Shown: piece after piece, positions 5,979 to 8,854 of the stretch
How positions within the stretch are numbered: the stretch's first letter is position 1
How the letters are laid out: each line of letters starts with the position of its first letter
Assembly (NCBI GenBank): GCA_902478055.1
Contig: CABSJL010000039.1
Coordinates: 1-8,854, forward strand
DNA length: 8,854 nt
Direction: 5' to 3'
From: an uncultured Veillonella sp.
GTDB lineage: Bacteria; Bacillota; Negativicutes; Veillonellales; Veillonellaceae
Program-made: the position numbers and the translations under genes
Notes under the pieces: generated by a model
Database searches by the model: none
What the model was told of the DNA's origin: nothing
Seen by the model: only the letters and a program-made list of their open reading frames with translations

Positions 5979-6060
5979 AAAAGCTCTCTAGTTCATATGT
6001 TATTGTAATAGACTATAAGATCTAGTTTTACAGTATTATATGAGGTCTAGAGAGTTTTTT
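5979..6060 (+). terminator. Long-hairpin terminator after the 3D gene
   Basis: The outer arms 5979-5991 and 6047-6059 pair over 13 positions. Inner pairings include catat/atatg (5994-5998 with 6038-6042), attgta/tacagt (6002-6007 with 6029-6034) and acta/tagt (6012-6015 with 6023-6026). A six-T run ends the structure. It begins 1 nt after the stop codon and is about 80 nt long, like the one after nhaA, though the sequences are unrelated. Confidence 0.82.
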
Positions 6061-6063
6061 ATT

Positions 6064-6117
6064 TTGCCGAATTATAATGTTTATATAACATCGAATATTC
6101 GGAAATTATGGTATAAT
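6064..6117 (+). promoter_or_regulatory. purR promoter with a PurBox-like inverted pair
   Basis: CCGAAT (6067-6072) and its inverse ATTCGG (6097-6102) are separated by 24 nt. On the minus strand the second box reads atttccgaatatt, matching the B. subtilis PurBox consensus AWWWCCGAACWWT at 12 of 13 positions. The first box is a weaker match. An extended -10 (TGG-TATAAT, 6109-6117) follows directly, so PurR bound here would block RNA polymerase. Spacing is close to that of known PurBox pairs. I infer autoregulation of purR by PurR and PRPP. Confidence 0.72.
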
Positions 6118-6139
6118 AGACGTAGATATATTTCAACTA

Positions 6140-6163
6140 ACTCATGACGTTTGTTACATGAGT
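6140..6163 (+). other. Hairpin in the purR leader
   Basis: A perfect 7-bp stem, actcatg with catgagt, has a 10-nt loop and lies in the predicted 5' untranslated leader, about 40 nt before the purR start. No T tract follows, so it is not a terminator. Confidence 0.4.
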
Positions 6164-6202
6164 GCAATCAATAGTTAAATGATGAATGGTAAAGGAAATT
6201 CT

Positions 6203-7021
6203 ATGGATAAAGTACGGCGCGTGGAACGCATGGTGGCAATGACAAAATTGTTAGTTGATTCACCGCAAAAATTGATTCCTTTAAATTATTTCTGTGACTT
6301 CTTTGGTATGGCAAAGTCTACAGTTAGTGAAGACTTAACCTGTGTGAGACAGTCTATGGAGCATTTTCAACTTGGTACATTAGAAACCGTAGCTGGCGTA
6401 GCAGGCGGAGTGCGTTTTATTCCTCATCGTAAGGGGACTCAGGCTAATGATATTCTACGAGATGTGCAAACTCGATTGATGGAGCCAGACCGTATCATTC
6501 CTGGTGGGTTTATTTACATGTCTGATATTTTATATGATTGGCATGTAATGACACGCCTTGGAGAAATCATTATGACCCGTTTTATGGACAGCAACCCTGA
6601 TTATATTTTGACCGTTGAAACGAAGGGGATTCCTTTAGCTGTTATGGTAGCACGAGCTTTCAACAAACCTCTCGTCATTGCTCGTCGCGATAGTAAGGTG
6701 ACAGAAGGGTCTGCTATTAGTATCAACTATGTAACAGGATCCTCTGGTCGTATTCAGACTATGACGCTAACAAAGAGAGCGATTCCCCCCAATGCTAGGG
6801 TTTTAATTATCGATGATTTTATGAAAGCAGGGGGCACAGCAAAAGGTCTTAAAGAACTTGTTTTAGAAATGAGTGGTGTCGTTGTTGGGACCGGTGTTCT
6901 TGTAGCAACTGCAGAGCCAAATCCAAAATTAATCGATGATTATGAATCATTATTTACCTTCTATGGTATTGATGAAAATACAAAGAAAATTAATATAGAA
7001 CCAGTATTTGATGAAGAATAA
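6203..7021 (+). CDS. purR: Purine operon repressor PurR
   Basis: This is the cytoplasmic DNA-binding repressor of purine synthesis and transport genes, of the Gram-positive PurR family; PRPP relieves repression. It has 272 residues, near the 285 of B. subtilis PurR. The N-terminal winged-helix domain (about 1-72) contains KSTVSEDL at 38-45. The phosphoribosyltransferase-like C-terminal domain carries VETKGIPLA, the loop RRDSKVTEGSAISINYVTGS, and the PRPP-binding motif VLIIDDFMKAGGT at 200-212. Conservation of the long loop and PRPP motif with B. subtilis is strong by eye. I chose the ATG at 6203 because aaagga (6191-6196) precedes it and the protein then begins like the B. subtilis one. ATGs at 6179 and 6182 lack a ribosome binding site. 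glmU follows 127 nt later with no terminator between, so read-through is likely. Confidence 0.95.
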   Translation: MDKVRRVERMVAMTKLLVDSPQKLIPLNYFCDFFGMAKSTVSEDLTCVRQSMEHFQLGTLETVAGVAGGVRFIPHRKGTQANDILRDVQTRLMEPDRIIPGGFIYMSDILYDWHVMTRLGEIIMTRFMDSNPDYILTVETKGIPLAVMVARAFNKPLVIARRDSKVTEGSAISINYVTGSSGRIQTMTLTKRAIPPNARVLIIDDFMKAGGTAKGLKELVLEMSGVVVGTGVLVATAEPNPKLIDDYESLFTFYGIDENTKKINIEPVFDEE

Positions 7022-7148
7022 ACAATTAATATTAGATACATTATAGTTAGATATAATGACTTTATATCGCATATTGGACAATGAGCTAATATGATGTAAG
7101 TACTATTAAAAAGTCAGATATATGAGAGATAACAGATAGGAGATTACT

Positions 7149-8522
7149 ATGAATATTGCAAGCCTTATTTTAGCTGCTGGTAAGGGCACGCGCATGAAGT
7201 CTAAATTGCCAAAGGTATTGCACAAGGTTGGCGGTAAGGCGATGGTAGAGCGCGTTCTTGAAACGGTTCAGTCTATCGGTACAAATCGCGATGTGGTTAT
7301 CGTAGGCTTTGGCGGTGATGCGGTACATAATTACTTGGGGGACCGCGCTGAATTTGTTCGTCAAGAAGAGCAAAATGGTACAGGTCATGCTGTAAAAATG
7401 GCTCAACCAGTACTTGGCGATTATGATGGTACTATCTTATTACTTTGTGGCGATACACCACTTGTTACAAAAGAAAGTTTAGAAGCACTGTTAGAAGAAC
7501 ATAAAAATTCTGGTGCAGCAGCGACAATTTTAACTGCTCATATGCCGAATCCAACAGGTTATGGTCGTATTATCCGCAATGAAGAAGGTTCTGTAGTTCG
7601 CATTGTAGAGCAAAAAGATGGTAAACCAGAGGAATTAGCTGTTCAAGAAGTTAATACAGGCATGTATGCTTTTGATAGTAAAAAATTATGGCCTTGCTTA
7701 GACCAATTATCTGATGATAATGCACAAGGTGAATTGTATATCACAGATGTAGTTGGTATTCTTGTAAATGGTGGCGACAAGGTAAGCGCATATATGACAA
7801 AGGACTTTGAAGAGTCTCTAGGCGTAAACTCTCGCTTGCAATTAGCGGAAGCCGAAGCTATTTTGAAACATCGTAAAAATGTTGAGCTAATGACAGCTGG
7901 TATTACTATTATTGATCCAGCCAATACATATGTAGCTCCAGAGGTAACAGTAGGAGCTGATACAATCTTGCATCCTGGCACAATCCTCGAAGGAAATACT
8001 GTCATTGGTGAGCGCTGTGAAATTGGTCCACATACTCGTTTGACGAATGTAAAAGTAGGTAATGATACGATTATTCACTTCACATATGGTCATGACTGCG
8101 AAGTAAAAGACGGTGTAGATGTAGGTCCATATGTTCACTTGCGCCCTAATACCGTGCTTGGTAATAAGGTTCATGTAGGTAACTTCGTAGAGGTTAAAAA
8201 CTCCAATGTTGGGGAAGGTACTAAGTTCCCACATCTTTCCTATATCGGCGACAGCGACGTAGGCTCTGGTGTTAATATTGGCTGCGGTACGATTACTGTA
8301 AACTATGATGGTAAAGTTAAACATCGTACGACAATTGGCGATGGTGCTTTTGTAGGCTGTAATAGTAATTTAGTAGCTCCTGTAACAGTAGGTAATTATA
8401 GCTATGTAGGTGCCGGTTCTACCATTACTAAAAATGTACCAGATAAGGCGTTAGCCGTAGGCCGTAGCAAGCAAATTGTGAAAGAAAATTGGGTAACTGA
8501 TGATACTTTCAAAAAGAAATAA
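7149..8522 (+). CDS. glmU: Bifunctional UDP-GlcNAc pyrophosphorylase / GlcN-1-P acetyltransferase
   Basis: GlmU makes UDP-N-acetylglucosamine in two steps: acetylation of glucosamine-1-phosphate with acetyl-CoA, then uridylylation with UTP. The product feeds peptidoglycan and lipopolysaccharide synthesis. The 457 residues match the family. The N-terminal nucleotidyltransferase domain (about 1-229) has LILAAGKGTRMKSKLPKVLH at 6-25, NGTGHAV at 76-82 and CGDTPLV at 100-106 with the metal-binding Asp102. The C-terminal left-handed beta-helix of hexapeptide repeats (about 250-440) keeps the acetyltransferase residues known from E. coli: Arg332, Lys350, His362, Tyr365, Asn376, Asn385 and Lys391. 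An aggag at 7138-7142 sits 6 nt before the start. It lies between purR and prs as in many Firmicutes. I see no convincing own promoter. All key residues are intact. Confidence 0.97.
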   Translation: MNIASLILAAGKGTRMKSKLPKVLHKVGGKAMVERVLETVQSIGTNRDVVIVGFGGDAVHNYLGDRAEFVRQEEQNGTGHAVKMAQPVLGDYDGTILLLCGDTPLVTKESLEALLEEHKNSGAAATILTAHMPNPTGYGRIIRNEEGSVVRIVEQKDGKPEELAVQEVNTGMYAFDSKKLWPCLDQLSDDNAQGELYITDVVGILVNGGDKVSAYMTKDFEESLGVNSRLQLAEAEAILKHRKNVELMTAGITIIDPANTYVAPEVTVGADTILHPGTILEGNTVIGERCEIGPHTRLTNVKVGNDTIIHFTYGHDCEVKDGVDVGPYVHLRPNTVLGNKVHVGNFVEVKNSNVGEGTKFPHLSYIGDSDVGSGVNIGCGTITVNYDGKVKHRTTIGDGAFVGCNSNLVAPVTVGNYSYVGAGSTITKNVPDKALAVGRSKQIVKENWVTDDTFKKK

Positions 8523-8542
8523 AAAAATATTATATTTTTTTA
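8520..8542 (+). terminator. A/T-only inverted repeat at the glmU stop, weak terminator candidate
   Basis: An 11-bp perfect inverted repeat (8520-8530 with 8532-8542, one base between) begins with the glmU stop codon and ends in seven T. It contains no G or C, so any hairpin would be weak. It may reduce read-through into prs, whose likely promoter overlaps its end. Confidence 0.35.
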
Positions 8543-8568
8543 ACACAATTAGGGCAAAATAGTATACA
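8540..8568 (+). promoter_or_regulatory. Promoter candidate for prs
   Basis: TTAACA (8540-8545) and TATACA (8563-8568) are spaced 17 nt; TACAAT at 8565-8570 is an alternative -10. The leader would be about 70-75 nt. No PurBox-like CCGAA site is visible here. Confidence 0.5.
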
Positions 8569-8648
8569 ATAAAAAGGCAATAGTGTGTATCTGTAATGGA
8601 TGATTATGGATAAGTAACCAGTATAGGAACAAATGAAAGGGTAACAAA

Positions 8649-8854
8649 ATGGCATTTGAAGACGGCAAAAAACTTAAAATTTTCACAGGTAATGCGAATC
8701 CTGCATTGGCAAAGGAAATTTGTGATTATTTAGGTTTGCCTTTAGGTGAAGCATTTGTAGGTCGCTTTAATAATGGCGAAGTACAAATTATGATTGATGA
8801 AAGCGTACGTGGCAAAGATGTATTTATCATTCAACCAACTAGCTATCCTGTAAA
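8649..8854 (+). CDS. prs: Ribose-phosphate pyrophosphokinase, N-terminal part (partial)
   Basis: Only the first 68 codons are in the window; the gene runs off the right edge. The product transfers pyrophosphate from ATP to ribose-5-phosphate to make PRPP, the precursor of purines, pyrimidines, histidine and NAD. The N-terminus is typical of the family: LKIFTGNANPALAKEICDYLGLPLGEAFVGRFNNGEVQIMIDESVRGKDVFIIQPT, with the F-x-N-G-E segment that contributes to ATP binding at the subunit interface. An aaaggg at 8636-8641 lies 7 nt before the ATG. Its product PRPP is the expected effector of the PurR encoded upstream. Confidence 0.95.
   Translation, partial: MAFEDGKKLKIFTGNANPALAKEICDYLGLPLGEAFVGRFNNGEVQIMIDESVRGKDVFIIQPTSYPV

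Noticed and set aside
7032..7057. Separate glmU promoter with TATAAT at 7052-7057
   Set aside because: No -35 at suitable spacing; in this AT-rich gap a lone TATAAT is expected by chance.
1..8854. CRISPR array, insertion sequence, prophage or defence system
   Set aside because: I saw no regularly spaced repeats with unique spacers, no transposase or integrase, and no defence-type genes.

Overview
The window reads as a low-GC, Gram-positive-type chromosome. The 5S rRNA sequence, the gene order purR-glmU-prs, a PurBox-like operator pair and the B. subtilis-like PurR all point to Firmicutes. My best guess is a Negativicutes member such as Veillonella. This is inference from gene content and sequence style; no database was searched.

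Layout. Positions 1-203 hold the end of an rRNA operon: a 23S-5S spacer hairpin, 5S rRNA and a strong terminator. Positions 204-682 contain no convincing protein gene. They are unusually structured and in part GC-rich, with an inverted 5S-like fragment, a long hairpin, a segment with two competing foldings, and two tandem copies (77-nt period) of a unit whose hairpin shows compensatory base changes. Positions 683-1145, on the minus strand, carry tRNA-Gly(CCC) and then a 69-residue molbindin (mop), each with its own terminator.

From 1240 every protein gene is on the plus strand. First comes a PepSY-associated membrane protein whose promoter contains a perfect 16-bp palindrome. Two adjacent, closely related nhaA Na+/H+ antiporter genes follow. 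Next is a secreted protein with a peptidoglycan-binding domain and a 3D domain. The nhaA pair and the 3D gene each end in an unusually long (about 80-nt) hairpin with a T tract.

The last block is purR, glmU and the start of prs. Prs makes PRPP, the ligand that controls PurR in B. subtilis. GlmU makes UDP-GlcNAc for the cell envelope. In B. subtilis yabJ and spoVG lie between purR and glmU; here they are absent. A PurBox-like inverted pair overlaps the purR promoter, so purR is probably autoregulated.

Most protein genes are ordinary. The part that known features do not explain is the structured stretch at about 210-626.
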